From: Thermoanaerobaculia bacterium
GTDB taxonomy: Bacteria > Acidobacteriota > Thermoanaerobaculia > Multivoradales > JAHEKO01
Reading direction: 5' to 3'
Assembly: GCA_947259925.1 (NCBI GenBank)
Contig: CAMYOG010000027.1
Location: forward strand, 1-56,182
DNA: 56,182 nt
Numbering within the stretch: position 1 is the stretch's first letter; the number at the start of each line of letters is the position of its first letter. The notes beneath the pieces are model-generated. The model was not told where the DNA came from, did not search any database, and saw only the letters and a list, made by a program, of their open reading frames with translations. Made by a program: the position numbers and the translations under genes. Of the stretch, positions 42,746 through 51,442 are shown piece after piece.

Positions 42746-44488
42746 CTAGACGGCGGCCAGCTCCTCCTCGAGGCGCTGGCGCTCGTCGAGCTCGGCGTAG
42801 AGGCCGCCCTGCGCGACCAGCTGCTCGTGCACGCCGACGGCGACGACCGCCCCCCGATCGAGCACCACGATCCGGTCGGCGGTACGAACGGTCGAGATGC
42901 GGTGCGAGACCAGCAGGACCGTCTTGTCCTCGAAGACCTTCTGCAGGTTGCGCAGGATGAGCTCCTCGGTGTTGGTGTCGACGGCCGAAAAGCAGTCGTC
43001 GAGGAGCAGGACACGGGGCTCGGCGAGCAGCGCCCGTGCCAGGGCTACCCGCTGCTTCTGACCGCCCGAGAGGGTGATGCCACGCTCTCCCACCAGGGTG
43101 TCGAGACCGGCCGGGAAGTCGGCCAGATCGCGGTCGAGGCCGGCCACCGCGACCACCCGATCGACCTCGTCGCCGGTGGCGCCCTCGCGCCCCAGGGTGA
43201 GGTTCGTGTGCAGCGAGGCGGAGAACAAGAAGGTCTCTTGCGGCACGACTCCCACCGCCGCGCGCAGCTCGGCGAGCGGCCAGCGGCGGACGTCGACGCC
43301 GTCGACGAACAGCGTCCCCTCCTCGGGATTCATCAACCGGGGAATCAGCGATAGGAGCGTGCTCTTGCCGGCGCCGGTCCGACCGACGATCGCCACCGTC
43401 TCGCCGGCCGCGATCGACAGATCGATCCCGGTGAGGGCGGCGTGACCCGCACGGGGATAGGCAAAGCCGAGATCGCGCAGCTCGATCTCGCCCCGCACGC
43501 TCGGCACCGAGACCAGCGGCTCCCGGTCGCGGATCTCGGGCTGGAGCTCGACGATCTCGAGCAGGCGAGCGAGTGACGCCGTGCCCCGCTGGATCAGGTT
43601 GATCACCCAGCCGATCGCGATCATCGGCCAGATCAGCTTGCCGAGAAAGAAGTTGAACGCGACGAACTCGCCGACCGTCAGGACGCCCCGCGTCGCCAGC
43701 AGACCGCCGTAGCCGAGGACCACCACGAACCCGACGCCGACCAGTAGCTGGATCAGCGGTCGGGATGCCGCACTCCACCGGATCAGCTCGCGATTGCGAT
43801 CGACGTACTCCCGGTTGAGCGCCGCGAACTCGGCCTCCTGGACCGACTCGCGACCGTACGCGCGCACCACCCGCACCCCGGCCAGATTCTCCTGGGCCTT
43901 GGTGGCGAGCTCGGCGAACTGGTTCTGGACCCGGCCGAACAGGACGTGCACCCGCTGACCGATGATCTTGGTCGCCAGGGCCACGAGCGGCATGGTGCCG
44001 AGGGCGACCAGTGTCAGCGGTAGGTGGATCCGCACCATGAAGAAGAGCGCGCCGAGCCCGGTGAAGAGGGTGTTGGCGCTGTACATGATCGCCGGCCCGC
44101 AGATCAACCGCACCGCGTGCAGGTCGTTGGTGGCGCGCGCCATCAGGTCGCCGGTCCGACTGCGCTGATAGAAGCTGAGCGGCAGCCTCGACAGACTCCG
44201 AAAGTAGTCGTTGCGGAAGTCGAACTCGATATCGCGGCTGACCGAGACCAGCACCATCCGCTGGACAAAGGTCAGCACACCCTGCGCCAGCGTCAGGCCG
44301 ACCAGCAGGAGCGCGTAGCGTAGGAGCGCCGCGCTCGACACGTTGCTGACGAAGGCATCGACCGCGGCGCCGATCACCAGCGGCGCCGCTAGACCGAAGC
44401 CTGCCGAGCCGAGAATCGCGAGTAGCCCGGCGCAGACCCGTGCCAGATGGGGTCTGAGCAGCGCTAGCAGGGGTCTCAGGTCGTTCAC
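42746..44488 (-). CDS. ABC exporter, fused membrane and ATPase domains (half-transporter)
   Basis: 580 residues: a six-helix membrane domain (about 15-310) and a C-terminal ATPase (about 340-560). Walker A is VAIVGRTGAGKSTLLS, the Q-loop VPQETFLF, the signature TLSGGQKQRVALARAL, Walker B RVLLLDDCFSAVD and the H-loop LVSHRIST. The residue after the Walker B Asp is Asp, not the catalytic Glu, as in the degenerate half of heterodimeric exporters. No partner half-transporter is adjacent. It starts 1 nt after the trmB stop. Substrate unknown; lipids or drugs are typical for the family. Confidence 0.93.
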   Translation of the reverse strand: MNDLRPLLALLRPHLARVCAGLLAILGSAGFGLAAPLVIGAAVDAFVSNVSSAALLRYALLLVGLTLAQGVLTFVQRMVLVSVSRDIEFDFRNDYFRSLSRLPLSFYQRSRTGDLMARATNDLHAVRLICGPAIMYSANTLFTGLGALFFMVRIHLPLTLVALGTMPLVALATKIIGQRVHVLFGRVQNQFAELATKAQENLAGVRVVRAYGRESVQEAEFAALNREYVDRNRELIRWSAASRPLIQLLVGVGFVVVLGYGGLLATRGVLTVGEFVAFNFFLGKLIWPMIAIGWVINLIQRGTASLARLLEIVELQPEIRDREPLVSVPSVRGEIELRDLGFAYPRAGHAALTGIDLSIAAGETVAIVGRTGAGKSTLLSLIPRLMNPEEGTLFVDGVDVRRWPLAELRAAVGVVPQETFLFSASLHTNLTLGREGATGDEVDRVVAVAGLDRDLADFPAGLDTLVGERGITLSGGQKQRVALARALLAEPRVLLLDDCFSAVDTNTEELILRNLQKVFEDKTVLLVSHRISTVRTADRIVVLDRGAVVAVGVHEQLVAQGGLYAELDERQRLEEELAAV

Positions 44489-44489
44489 G

Positions 44490-45164
44490 TCACTCGCGGG
44501 CGCTGGTCGCGGCGACGACCACCCGCTCGCCGGCGGGATGGAAGAGGGGTCCGCCGACGCGGCGCACGGCTTCGAGCCGCAGAATCGGTTGACCCGCGGC
44601 GACGAACTTCGCCTCGTAGTTGGTCCGGGGGCCGTCGGGCCACGGCGCGTCCAGCCGCCGGAGCTCGACTCCGGGGTGGGACTCGAGCACCTCGGTCACC
44701 CGCTCGCCGTACTCCGTATGGTCGGTAGCGAAGTAGAGAGTTCCGCCCGGCTCCAGCAGCCCGACGACCAGATCGATCGACTCGACGTCGAACAGACGGC
44801 GTTTGTTGTGACGGCTCTTGGGCCAGGGGTCGGGATGGTAGACGTGGACCGCGCGCGCGAACCCGGCCGGCAGCACCGTCGCGATCAGGTACAACGCTTC
44901 ACCACGCATCAGGATCACGTTGTGATGACCCCGCTTGCGGGCGCGGTCGCGCACCAGCCGGTAGTACTTCGAGACGATCTCGATCCCCAGAAAGCCCGCG
45001 TCGCCGGCGCTCGCGGCGCAGCGCAGGAGATACGCTCCCTTGCCGACGCCGAGCTCGACCTCCCAGCCTTCGCGGCCCGGCACCAGGCGCTCGAGCTCGA
45101 GCGGCAGTTCGAGCTCGCTCAGTGACAACTCGCGCTCCCCCACTGCGATCCGGACCGGAATCAC
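44490..45164 (-). CDS. trmB: tRNA (guanine-N7-)-methyltransferase
   Basis: 224 residues. It methylates G46 of tRNA with S-adenosylmethionine. Seen: EVELGVGKGAYLLRCA (SAM site), GFLGIEIVSKYYRLVRDRA, HVYHPDPWPKSRHNKRRLFD (PDPWPKxRHxKRR signature) and GPRTNYEAKFVAAGQPI. Start appears to be GTG, 15 nt after the manC stop. Confidence 0.94.
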   Translation of the reverse strand: MIPVRIAVGERELSLSELELPLELERLVPGREGWEVELGVGKGAYLLRCAASAGDAGFLGIEIVSKYYRLVRDRARKRGHHNVILMRGEALYLIATVLPAGFARAVHVYHPDPWPKSRHNKRRLFDVESIDLVVGLLEPGGTLYFATDHTEYGERVTEVLESHPGVELRRLDAPWPDGPRTNYEAKFVAAGQPILRLEAVRRVGGPLFHPAGERVVVAATSARE

Positions 45165-45179
45165 CGCTCAGGCCTAGGT

Positions 45180-46226
45180 CTAGAGCAGCTTGTCGCTGCC
45201 ACGCCGCTTCAGCTCCTCCGTGATTCGGCGAACCTCCTGGGCCCGGTCGCGCGGCAGCACCAGAACGGCGTCGTCGGTCTTCACCACCACCAGATCGCTG
45301 ACCCCGAGCACCGCGACAGTGCCCTGGTCCGCATAGAGCAGGTTGTTGCTGGCGTCGAACGCCAGCACCTCTCCGCGCGTCGCGTTACCCCCTTCGTCGG
45401 TCGGCAGGATCTCCGCCAGCGCCGCCCAGCCCCCCAGATCGCTCCACTCGCAGGCTAGCGGCAGGGTGGTCAGTTCCGCCAACTTCTCGATCACGCCGAA
45501 ATCGATCGAGATCCGCGGCAGACGAGCATAGAGGTCATCGATCTCCTCGCTGGGCCGGCGGTCGAGCTCCTCGAGACTGGCGGCGAGCTCCGGCTGCCAG
45601 CGCTCGAGCTCCCGCAGGAGCACCGAGCAGAGGAAGACGAAGATACCGGCGTTCCAGTGGTAGTTGCCGCTGTCGAAGAAGCTCTGGGCGGTCTCGGCGT
45701 CGGGCTTCTCGGTGAAACGGCGCACCCGGCTGAGACCGGTGTCGCCGTCCAGGCGCTCGCCCAGCTCCAGATAGCCGTAGCCGGGCTCCGGCCACCGTGG
45801 CTCGACGCCGAGCGCGACCACCCGGCCGTCCGCCGCGACCCGGCGCGCCCGTTCGAGCGTCTGCCGGAAGGCTTCGCCCCGGCCCATCCGGTGATCAGCG
45901 GGCAGGACGACCACGACGTCGTCGCCGACCGCCGCCAGGATCTTGCGCACCGCCCAGCCGATCGCCGCCGAGGTATCGCGGCCCTCGGGCTCGGAGAGGA
46001 CCTGGGAGGGAGGCACGTCCGGCAGTTGCTCGACCACGCGATCGGCGATCGAGCGTGTGGTGCAGATCCAGATCGACTCCGGCGGCACCAGCGGATCGAG
46101 CCGATCGACGGTCGCCTGCAGAAGGGTCCGGTCACCCTCGAGCGCCAGCAGCTGTTTCGGGTTGGAGCGGCGGCTCAGAGGCCAGAAGCGGGTGCCGCTG
46201 CCGCCGGCCAGGATCAATGCCTGCAT
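45180..46226 (-). CDS. manC: Mannose-1-phosphate guanylyltransferase
   Basis: 348 residues from ATG 46226. The nucleotidyltransferase start MQALILAGGSGTRFWPLSRR, then NPKQLLAL, VVVLPADH, PGYGYLELGE, FTEKPD and YHWNAGIFVF, match GDP-mannose pyrophosphorylases. It makes GDP-mannose for polysaccharide or glycan synthesis. The C-terminal isomerase domain of bifunctional ManC/AlgA is absent, so it is the single-function type. TAGATT lies 8 nt before the start. The frame continues to 46349 without family-like residues. Confidence 0.92.
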   Translation of the reverse strand: MQALILAGGSGTRFWPLSRRSNPKQLLALEGDRTLLQATVDRLDPLVPPESIWICTTRSIADRVVEQLPDVPPSQVLSEPEGRDTSAAIGWAVRKILAAVGDDVVVVLPADHRMGRGEAFRQTLERARRVAADGRVVALGVEPRWPEPGYGYLELGERLDGDTGLSRVRRFTEKPDAETAQSFFDSGNYHWNAGIFVFLCSVLLRELERWQPELAASLEELDRRPSEEIDDLYARLPRISIDFGVIEKLAELTTLPLACEWSDLGGWAALAEILPTDEGGNATRGEVLAFDASNNLLYADQGTVAVLGVSDLVVVKTDDAVLVLPRDRAQEVRRITEELKRRGSDKLL

Positions 46227-46234
46227 GAGCGGCG

Positions 46235-46240
46235 AATCTA
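46235..46240 (-). promoter_or_regulatory. Possible -10 box 8 nt before manC
   Basis: TAGATT on the minus strand, in the 194-bp gap after msrP. It suggests a near-leaderless manC transcript. The rest of the gap shows no gene. Confidence 0.3.
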
Positions 46241-46420
46241 TCAGTCGGGCCGGTGGCGGTGGGTCAGGGTCAGGGGCTTGGGGACACCCGCCCAGGGACC
46301 GGCGTCCTGTTCTCTGCCCTGCCTCGCGGGGTCCGCCTTGCGTCCGCATTGCTGCGATCGGGCTTGCCCTCCGCTGGACGTCGAGAGACGCTCGCTCCCG
46401 ACGGCACCACCTCTTACATT

Positions 46421-47419
46421 CTAGAACTCGCGACCGGTGTACAGATCCCCGACCTGCGGCGCGTAGCCGTTGTAGAGGAGAGTCGGGCGGCTCTCGTCCG
46501 TTCCGATGTCGCGCTCCCGCGCCTGGCTCCAGCGGGGGTGGGGCTGGTCGGGGTTGACGTTGGAGTAGAAGCCGTACTCACTCGGGGTGGATTGGTTCCA
46601 GAAGGTCGCCGGCTCCTGGTCCACGAACTCGATCGCGACCACCGACTTCGGCCCCTTGTAGCCGTACTTCCAGGGCACGGCCAGGCGCCAGGGCGCGCCG
46701 TTCTGCATCGGCAGGGCGTGGCCGTAGGCACCGAGAACGACGAACGCCAGGTCGTGCATCGCCTCGTCCATGCGCAGGCCCTCGAAGTAGGGCCACGGGT
46801 ACCAGGCGTAGACGGACTGACCGGGGAGCCCCTGCTTGTCGAGCACCGAGACGAAGCGGACATGGGTGGCCGATCCCAGCGGCTCGAGATGCTCGATCAG
46901 CTTGCGCAGCGGAAACCCGGTCCACGGCACCTGCATCGCCCAGCGCTCGACACAGCGGAACCGGTAGAGGCGCTCCTCCAGCGGGAAGCGGGTGAACAGG
47001 TCGTCGAGGTCGAGGGTGCGGGGCTTCTTGACCAGACCGCTCACCTCGATCGACCAGGGGTCGACCTGGTAGCCCTGGGCCAGCTCCCAGACGCGCTCCT
47101 TATCGGTCGTGAACTCGTAGAAGTTGTTGTAGGAGGCAGCTTTCTCTTCCGCCGTCTCGGGTCGACCGCCAACCTCGTAGGCGTCGTTGCGACCGGCCGG
47201 AAAGAGATCCGCAAAGCGGCTGCCGAGCGCCGGCTCGGTGAGCCGAGAGCGATCGGCGGCCAGCGCCGACCGCTCCGGGTAGGAGCAGCCCGAAGCGCCC
47301 AGAGCCAGCGAACCGAGGCCGAGGCCGGCGAGCAGCTGCCGGCGGTTCAGAAACGTCGATGCAGGCGTCGCCAGTCGCTCGGGGAGTCGCCAGTCGGGCT
47401 CGACGCGGATGTTGGCCAC
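46421..47419 (-). CDS. msrP: Protein-methionine-sulfoxide reductase catalytic subunit MsrP (YedY)
   Basis: 332 residues. It is a molybdopterin enzyme that repairs oxidised methionines in periplasmic proteins. A Tat-type signal is seen (NRRQLLAGLGLGSLALGASG, about 25-44) with a lipobox-like Cys45. The molybdenum ligand is Cys156 in FRCVERW, and VPWTGFPLRKLIEHLEP, YAWYPWPYFEGLRMDEAM and GAPWRLAVPWKYGYKG follow. Start GTG has GGAG upstream. No msrQ membrane partner lies nearby. Confidence 0.93.
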   Translation of the reverse strand: MANIRVEPDWRLPERLATPASTFLNRRQLLAGLGLGSLALGASGCSYPERSALAADRSRLTEPALGSRFADLFPAGRNDAYEVGGRPETAEEKAASYNNFYEFTTDKERVWELAQGYQVDPWSIEVSGLVKKPRTLDLDDLFTRFPLEERLYRFRCVERWAMQVPWTGFPLRKLIEHLEPLGSATHVRFVSVLDKQGLPGQSVYAWYPWPYFEGLRMDEAMHDLAFVVLGAYGHALPMQNGAPWRLAVPWKYGYKGPKSVVAIEFVDQEPATFWNQSTPSEYGFYSNVNPDQPHPRWSQARERDIGTDESRPTLLYNGYAPQVGDLYTGREF

Positions 47420-47436
47420 TCGAGCTCCGTCGCCGC

Positions 47437-48498
47437 CTACTGCAGGCGGGCCAGCTCGTCGTCGATCACCTTGGCGATCGCCTCGAACGGTTGAGCACCG
47501 TTCATGAATCGGCCGTTGATGAACATCGCCGGCGTGCCGCTCACTCCGAGGTTGCGCCCCGCCTCGACGTCAGCCATCACCTGGTCCTCGTACTTGCCCG
47601 AATCGAGGCACTCGTTGAACGCCTCGACCTCGAGTCCGACCCGTTCCGCCTTCTGCTTGAGCTGTTCGACGCCGAGCGCCTTCTGCTCCTGGAACATGGT
47701 GTCGTGCATCTCCCAGAAACGTTCCTGGTCGTTGGCACAGAGCGAAGCTTCGGCCGCCTTCTGCGCGTTCGGGTGGATGCTGTGCAGGGGGAACTGCCGG
47801 AAGACCAGGCGGACCTTGTCGCCGTACTCCTCGTGCACCCGCTCGAGAGTGGGCACCACGCGCGAGCAGTAGGGGCACTCGAAGTCCGAGAACTCGACGA
47901 TGGTCACCGGCGCCGCCTCGGGTCCCTTGGCCGGGGCGCCTGCCGTCGCGACCTCGAACCGGAGCGGCTCCAGATAGCTGCGGACGCCGTGCTTGGCCCG
48001 CAGGCCGGCGATGTACTCCTGGTACTGGCTCTGCCGACTCTGGTTGGAAAGGTACCGGCGGATCTGCGGGAGGACGGCCTCCTTGGCCTGCTGGATCCGA
48101 CCCTTGTTCTCCTCGTAGAACGTCTCGATCTCTTCGTCGGTCGGTTCGGTCACCTTGCTGCCGACCTCCTGCTCCAGCAGCTGCTCGGTGGTCACGCCCT
48201 GCTCGGCGGCCTCCAGATCGATCAACTTCTGGTTGATGACGGTGTCGAGGGTGTTCTCGAGCAGCTCCTGGCGATCTCGCCGCAGCTGCAGGAACCCGGC
48301 CGCGTTGGCCGCCTCGAGATCGGCTTGGGTGATCTGGACGTCGCCGACCGAAGCCAGGACGTCGTCCGCCGCCGGGGCGGGATCGTCGGCGTGCACGGGA
48401 GACTCGGTCGAGTACCAGAGTCCGAGGGCCGTCGCCGCCAGGAGTAGACCTGCAAGGAGTGTGAACGGGCCGAGCCGTCCGATGCTGTTCTCGCTCAT
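47437..48498 (-). CDS. Membrane-anchored SurA-N-like/DsbA-type thioredoxin fusion
   Basis: 353 residues. A membrane or signal helix at 11-30 (PFTLLAGLLLAATALGLWYS) is followed by a helical region, about 50-180, that resembles the N-terminal chaperone part of SurA (LLENTLDTVINQKLIDLEA). The C-terminal DsbA-like domain, about 185-350, has VTIVEFSDFECPYCSRVVP with active-site Cys208-Pro-Tyr-Cys211 and the cis-Pro loop GVSGTPAMFINGR. It should oxidise or isomerise disulfides in the periplasm. Its neighbour msrP also repairs periplasmic proteins. Confidence 0.9.
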   Translation of the reverse strand: MSENSIGRLGPFTLLAGLLLAATALGLWYSTESPVHADDPAPAADDVLASVGDVQITQADLEAANAAGFLQLRRDRQELLENTLDTVINQKLIDLEAAEQGVTTEQLLEQEVGSKVTEPTDEEIETFYEENKGRIQQAKEAVLPQIRRYLSNQSRQSQYQEYIAGLRAKHGVRSYLEPLRFEVATAGAPAKGPEAAPVTIVEFSDFECPYCSRVVPTLERVHEEYGDKVRLVFRQFPLHSIHPNAQKAAEASLCANDQERFWEMHDTMFQEQKALGVEQLKQKAERVGLEVEAFNECLDSGKYEDQVMADVEAGRNLGVSGTPAMFINGRFMNGAQPFEAIAKVIDDELARLQ

Positions 48499-48560
48499 AA
48501 GTAGATTGCCTTCCGGGTGAGTTGGGCAGAGAAGCGCCCTGGGCGCCAGATCATACTAAA

Positions 48561-48586
48561 CGACTGCACAGCGCCAAGTGCAGTCG
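48561..48586 (-). terminator. Hairpin terminator after holB
   Basis: CGACTGCAC and GTGCAGTCG form a perfect 9-bp stem around 8 nt. On the minus strand it lies about 11 nt past the holB stop and is followed by TTTAGTAT, a short T-rich run. It would separate tmk-holB from the DsbA fusion gene. Confidence 0.55.
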
Positions 48587-48597
48587 TGCACTGCTCG

Positions 48598-49431
48598 TTA
48601 GACGTCGAGGTGGGTGTGCACGAGCCCCTCGAGGATGCGCTGCGGCTGGATGCCCCGGATGCGCAGGTCCGGCCCGGAGAGGAGATCTTCCGCCAGGGCG
48701 AGGAGGCGGCGCCGCTGGTCGGGGGTGAGCTCCCGATCGCCGCTCGCTCGCACCACCGCGGCGGCCGCGACCTCCCACGGCCGGCGCGCGCGCGGATCCC
48801 GCCAACTACCCGCCTCCTGCAAGGCTCCGGCGATGGCGAACAGCTCCATCCGGTTCGGCGACCGGCTGTGCGCGCGCAGCGGTTCTGCCAGCGCCGCCGA
48901 GATGCTCGCTATCCGGTCGCCGCCGACCTCCTCGCCGCCACCCAGGTAGACCGCCAACGACCTGCTGCGAAGGGTCGGCAGAAGGTCGAACTGCGAGGGC
49001 GCGAGCAGCAGGAAGTTGCGGGGCGAGGTGACGTGCGGCTCCTCGAGGGTCTTCAGAAAGGCATTGGCTGCCTCGGGCGTCAGGCTCTCGGCGGCGGCCA
49101 CGGCGAAGACCTGACCGCGCGCCTCGAACGGCGTCACCTGAGCGGCGCGCAGGAACGACCGCGCCGCGTCGACCGAGGTCGACGTCCGAAGATCGCGCTC
49201 GAGCACATGGAAGTCGGGATGGAACTGCCCCCCGGCCCCCTGCGGCCATTCGATCCGGCGGCAGTGGTTACAGGCGCCGCATGGGCGCTGGTCCGCGGAG
49301 CGGCCGCAGAGCAGCGTCCTGGCAAGCTCGAGGGCGGCGCTGCGTCGCCCCACTTCGTCGGCGCCGTGCAGGATGCACGATGGATAGAGCTCGCCCGCGC
49401 GCGCCAATCGGAGGGTCGCCTCGAGGCTCAC
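48598..49431 (-). CDS. holB: DNA polymerase III delta-prime subunit
   Basis: 277 residues from GTG 49431, which overlaps the tmk stop (GTGA). It belongs to the clamp loader. Seen: CILHGADEVGRRSAALELAR (degenerate P-loop), RPCGACNHCRRIEW (zinc site), DAARSFLRAAQVTPFEARGQ, TPEAANAFLKTLEEP and LLLAPSQFDLLPTLRSR. It is shorter and more divergent than the E. coli protein. The frame runs on to 49905 as a shadow of tmk. Confidence 0.88.
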   Translation of the reverse strand: MSLEATLRLARAGELYPSCILHGADEVGRRSAALELARTLLCGRSADQRPCGACNHCRRIEWPQGAGGQFHPDFHVLERDLRTSTSVDAARSFLRAAQVTPFEARGQVFAVAAAESLTPEAANAFLKTLEEPHVTSPRNFLLLAPSQFDLLPTLRSRSLAVYLGGGEEVGGDRIASISAALAEPLRAHSRSPNRMELFAIAGALQEAGSWRDPRARRPWEVAAAAVVRASGDRELTPDQRRRLLALAEDLLSGPDLRIRGIQPQRILEGLVHTHLDV

Positions 49432-50075
49432 GCCGCGCCCGCCAACAGGTCCGCCAGAGCCTGGCGCACCTGGCGCTCGGTGTCGGCGATCTCGCCCGAG
49501 GAGTCGATGATCGCGAAGCGCTCGGGCTCGGCGGCGGCCAGCTCGAGGTAGCCGTCGCGGACGCGCTCGTAGAACGCCAGGTCCTCGGAGTCGAGCCGGT
49601 CGATGCCGTTCGGCTCGGCCGCGCGCTTGAGCGACTGGCCTCGGCTCTGAGCGAGCTCGGGAGGGAGATCGAAGAGCAGCGTGCGGTCGGGTCGGCGCCC
49701 GCCGGTTGCGAGCTGGTCGATTTGCTCGATGACGCCCCGATCGACCCCGCGGCCGAGGCCCTGGTAGACCAGCGTCGAGTCGGTGAACCGATCGCAGAGT
49801 ACGTGGCGCCCGGTGTCGAGCGCCGGCTCGATGATCTCGCACAGGTGCTGGCGGCGGCTGGCGAAGATCAGGAGCGTCTCGACCCGGCCGTCGACCCGTT
49901 CCCACTGGGTGTCAAGGAAGACGCCACGGATCGCTCGACCGAGCGGCGTGCCGCCCGGCTCACGGGTCACGACCACCTCGCATCCGGCGTCTCGAAACCA
50001 GCCGCCTGCGGTCTGCAGGTGGGTCGATTTGCCGCTTCCGTCCAGCCCCTCGAAGGTGACGAACTGTCCCTTCAT
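49428..50075 (-). CDS. tmk: Thymidylate kinase
   Basis: 215 residues from ATG 50075. It phosphorylates dTMP to dTDP. Seen: GQFVTFEGLDGSGKSTHLQT (P-loop), VVVTREPGGTPLGRAIR, HVLCDRFTDSTLVYQG and LLFDLPPELAQSRG. It is followed by holB, a common pairing. TATCTT lies 9 nt before the ATG. Confidence 0.95.
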   Translation of the reverse strand: MKGQFVTFEGLDGSGKSTHLQTAGGWFRDAGCEVVVTREPGGTPLGRAIRGVFLDTQWERVDGRVETLLIFASRRQHLCEIIEPALDTGRHVLCDRFTDSTLVYQGLGRGVDRGVIEQIDQLATGGRRPDRTLLFDLPPELAQSRGQSLKRAAEPNGIDRLDSEDLAFYERVRDGYLELAAAEPERFAIIDSSGEIADTERQVRQALADLLAGAA

Positions 50076-50084
50076 CGAGCCGGC

Positions 50085-50090
50085 AAGATA
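50085..50090 (-). promoter_or_regulatory. Possible -10 box for tmk-holB
   Basis: TATCTT on the minus strand, 9 nt before the tmk ATG, in the divergent spacer with the pnt operon. Confidence 0.3.
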
Positions 50091-50165
50091 ACACGCCCCC
50101 TCGCTCACTCCCCCATCTGGCTGGCCCCTACCCGATCGCACGGTCCCGGTACTACCTCATTGGCC

Positions 50166-50194
50166 TTGACAGGTCACCTGCCTTTGGTGAGGAT
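50166..50194 (+). promoter_or_regulatory. Possible sigma-70 promoter of the pnt operon
   Basis: TTGACA (50166-50171) is a perfect -35 hexamer, with GAGGAT (50189-50194) at 17-nt spacing as a weak -10. It lies 88 nt before pntAA in the 206-bp spacer shared with tmk. Confidence 0.45.
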
Positions 50195-50281
50195 GCCGCT
50201 CATCCGACATTTCGGCGGATCCACCAAGATCTGAAGCAGAATGAAACAACGCCACACCAATCGGGCGAGCAGGGGGAAGAA

Positions 50282-51442
50282 GTGATCGTTCTGGTCGCGA
50301 ACGAAGCAGCCACTGGAGAGACGCGCGTCTCAGCCACCCCGGAGACCGTCAAGCGGATGATCTCCTCCGGCCTGGAAGTGCGGATCGAGTCGGGCGCCGG
50401 GAACGCCGCCTTCCTCGATGACACGGAGTACACCGACGTCGGGGCGACCGTCGAGTCGGCCTCGATCGCAGGCCGGCAGGCAGCGGACGTCCTGTTGAAG
50501 GTCGGGCCGCTCGGTGAGCTGGCCGAGCTCGGGCGCTCGGAGATCGAGCTGCTCAAGGAAGGAGCGGTCGTGATCGGCTTTCTCGACCCCTTCCTTCGTC
50601 CGGACGACGTCCGAGCGCTGGCTGCCGGCTCGATAACCGCATTGCCGATGGAGTTCATCCCCAGGGTCACCCGAGCGCAGAGCATGGACGCGCTGTCCTC
50701 GCAGGCGAGCATCGCCGGCTATCGGGCGGTTCTGCTCGCCGCCCATCGCTTGCCGCGCTACTTCCCGCTCCTGATGACCGCCGCCGGGACCATCCGACCG
50801 GCCAAGGTCGTGGTGATGGGAGCTGGGGTCGCCGGTCTGCAGGCGGTGGCCACGGCGCGCCGGCTCGGGGCGCTGGTCGAGGTCTCGGACATCCGTCCGG
50901 CGGTCAAGGAGCAGGTCGAGTCGCTCGGCGGGCGGTTCATCGACCTGCCTGAAATGGAGACCGGCGACGGCACCGGCGGCTACGCCAAGGAGATGGGCGA
51001 GGAGTTCCTGCGGCGCCAGCGCGAGATCTTGACCGAGCACGTGGCGGCCGCCAACGTGGTCATCACGACCGCCGCGGTTCCAGGCAAGCCGGCGCCCCGC
51101 CTGTTGAGCGCCGACATGGTCCACCGGATGAAGCCGGGGAGCGTCATCGTCGATCTGGCCGCCGAGCGCGGCGGCAACTGCGAGCTGACCCGGGCGGACG
51201 AAGAGGTAATCGAGAACGGCGTGACCATCCTCGGCCCGACCAACGTCGCGGCGTCGATGTCGCGCGACGCCAGCGCGCTCTACGCGCGCAATGTGCTCGA
51301 GCTGCTCAAGGAGCTCGTCGACGACGAGGGCGCGCTCCAGGTCGACCTCGAGAACGACGTGGTCGGCCCGACCCTGGTCACGCATGGCGGCAAGGTCGTT
51401 CACCAGCAGGTGGCGGCCCAACTTGAGGAGGCAACGGACTAA
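50282..51442 (+). CDS. pntAA: NAD(P) transhydrogenase subunit alpha, part 1
   Basis: 386 residues from GTG 50282. It is the NAD-binding domain of the proton-translocating transhydrogenase: VLVANEAATGETRVSATP, MDALSSQASIAGYRAVLLAA, VVMGAGVAGLQAVATARRLG and SVIVDLAAERGGNCELTRAD. The alpha subunit is split in two genes, as in Rhodospirillum. Its stop overlaps the next start (TAATG). Confidence 0.95.
   Translation: MIVLVANEAATGETRVSATPETVKRMISSGLEVRIESGAGNAAFLDDTEYTDVGATVESASIAGRQAADVLLKVGPLGELAELGRSEIELLKEGAVVIGFLDPFLRPDDVRALAAGSITALPMEFIPRVTRAQSMDALSSQASIAGYRAVLLAAHRLPRYFPLLMTAAGTIRPAKVVVMGAGVAGLQAVATARRLGALVEVSDIRPAVKEQVESLGGRFIDLPEMETGDGTGGYAKEMGEEFLRRQREILTEHVAAANVVITTAAVPGKPAPRLLSADMVHRMKPGSVIVDLAAERGGNCELTRADEEVIENGVTILGPTNVAASMSRDASALYARNVLELLKELVDDEGALQVDLENDVVGPTLVTHGGKVVHQQVAAQLEEATD

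Noticed and set aside
46227..46420. Possible further repeat in the manC-msrP gap
   Set aside because: It contains GGGGACACCC-like sequence but no inverted partner and no match to either repeat family here.
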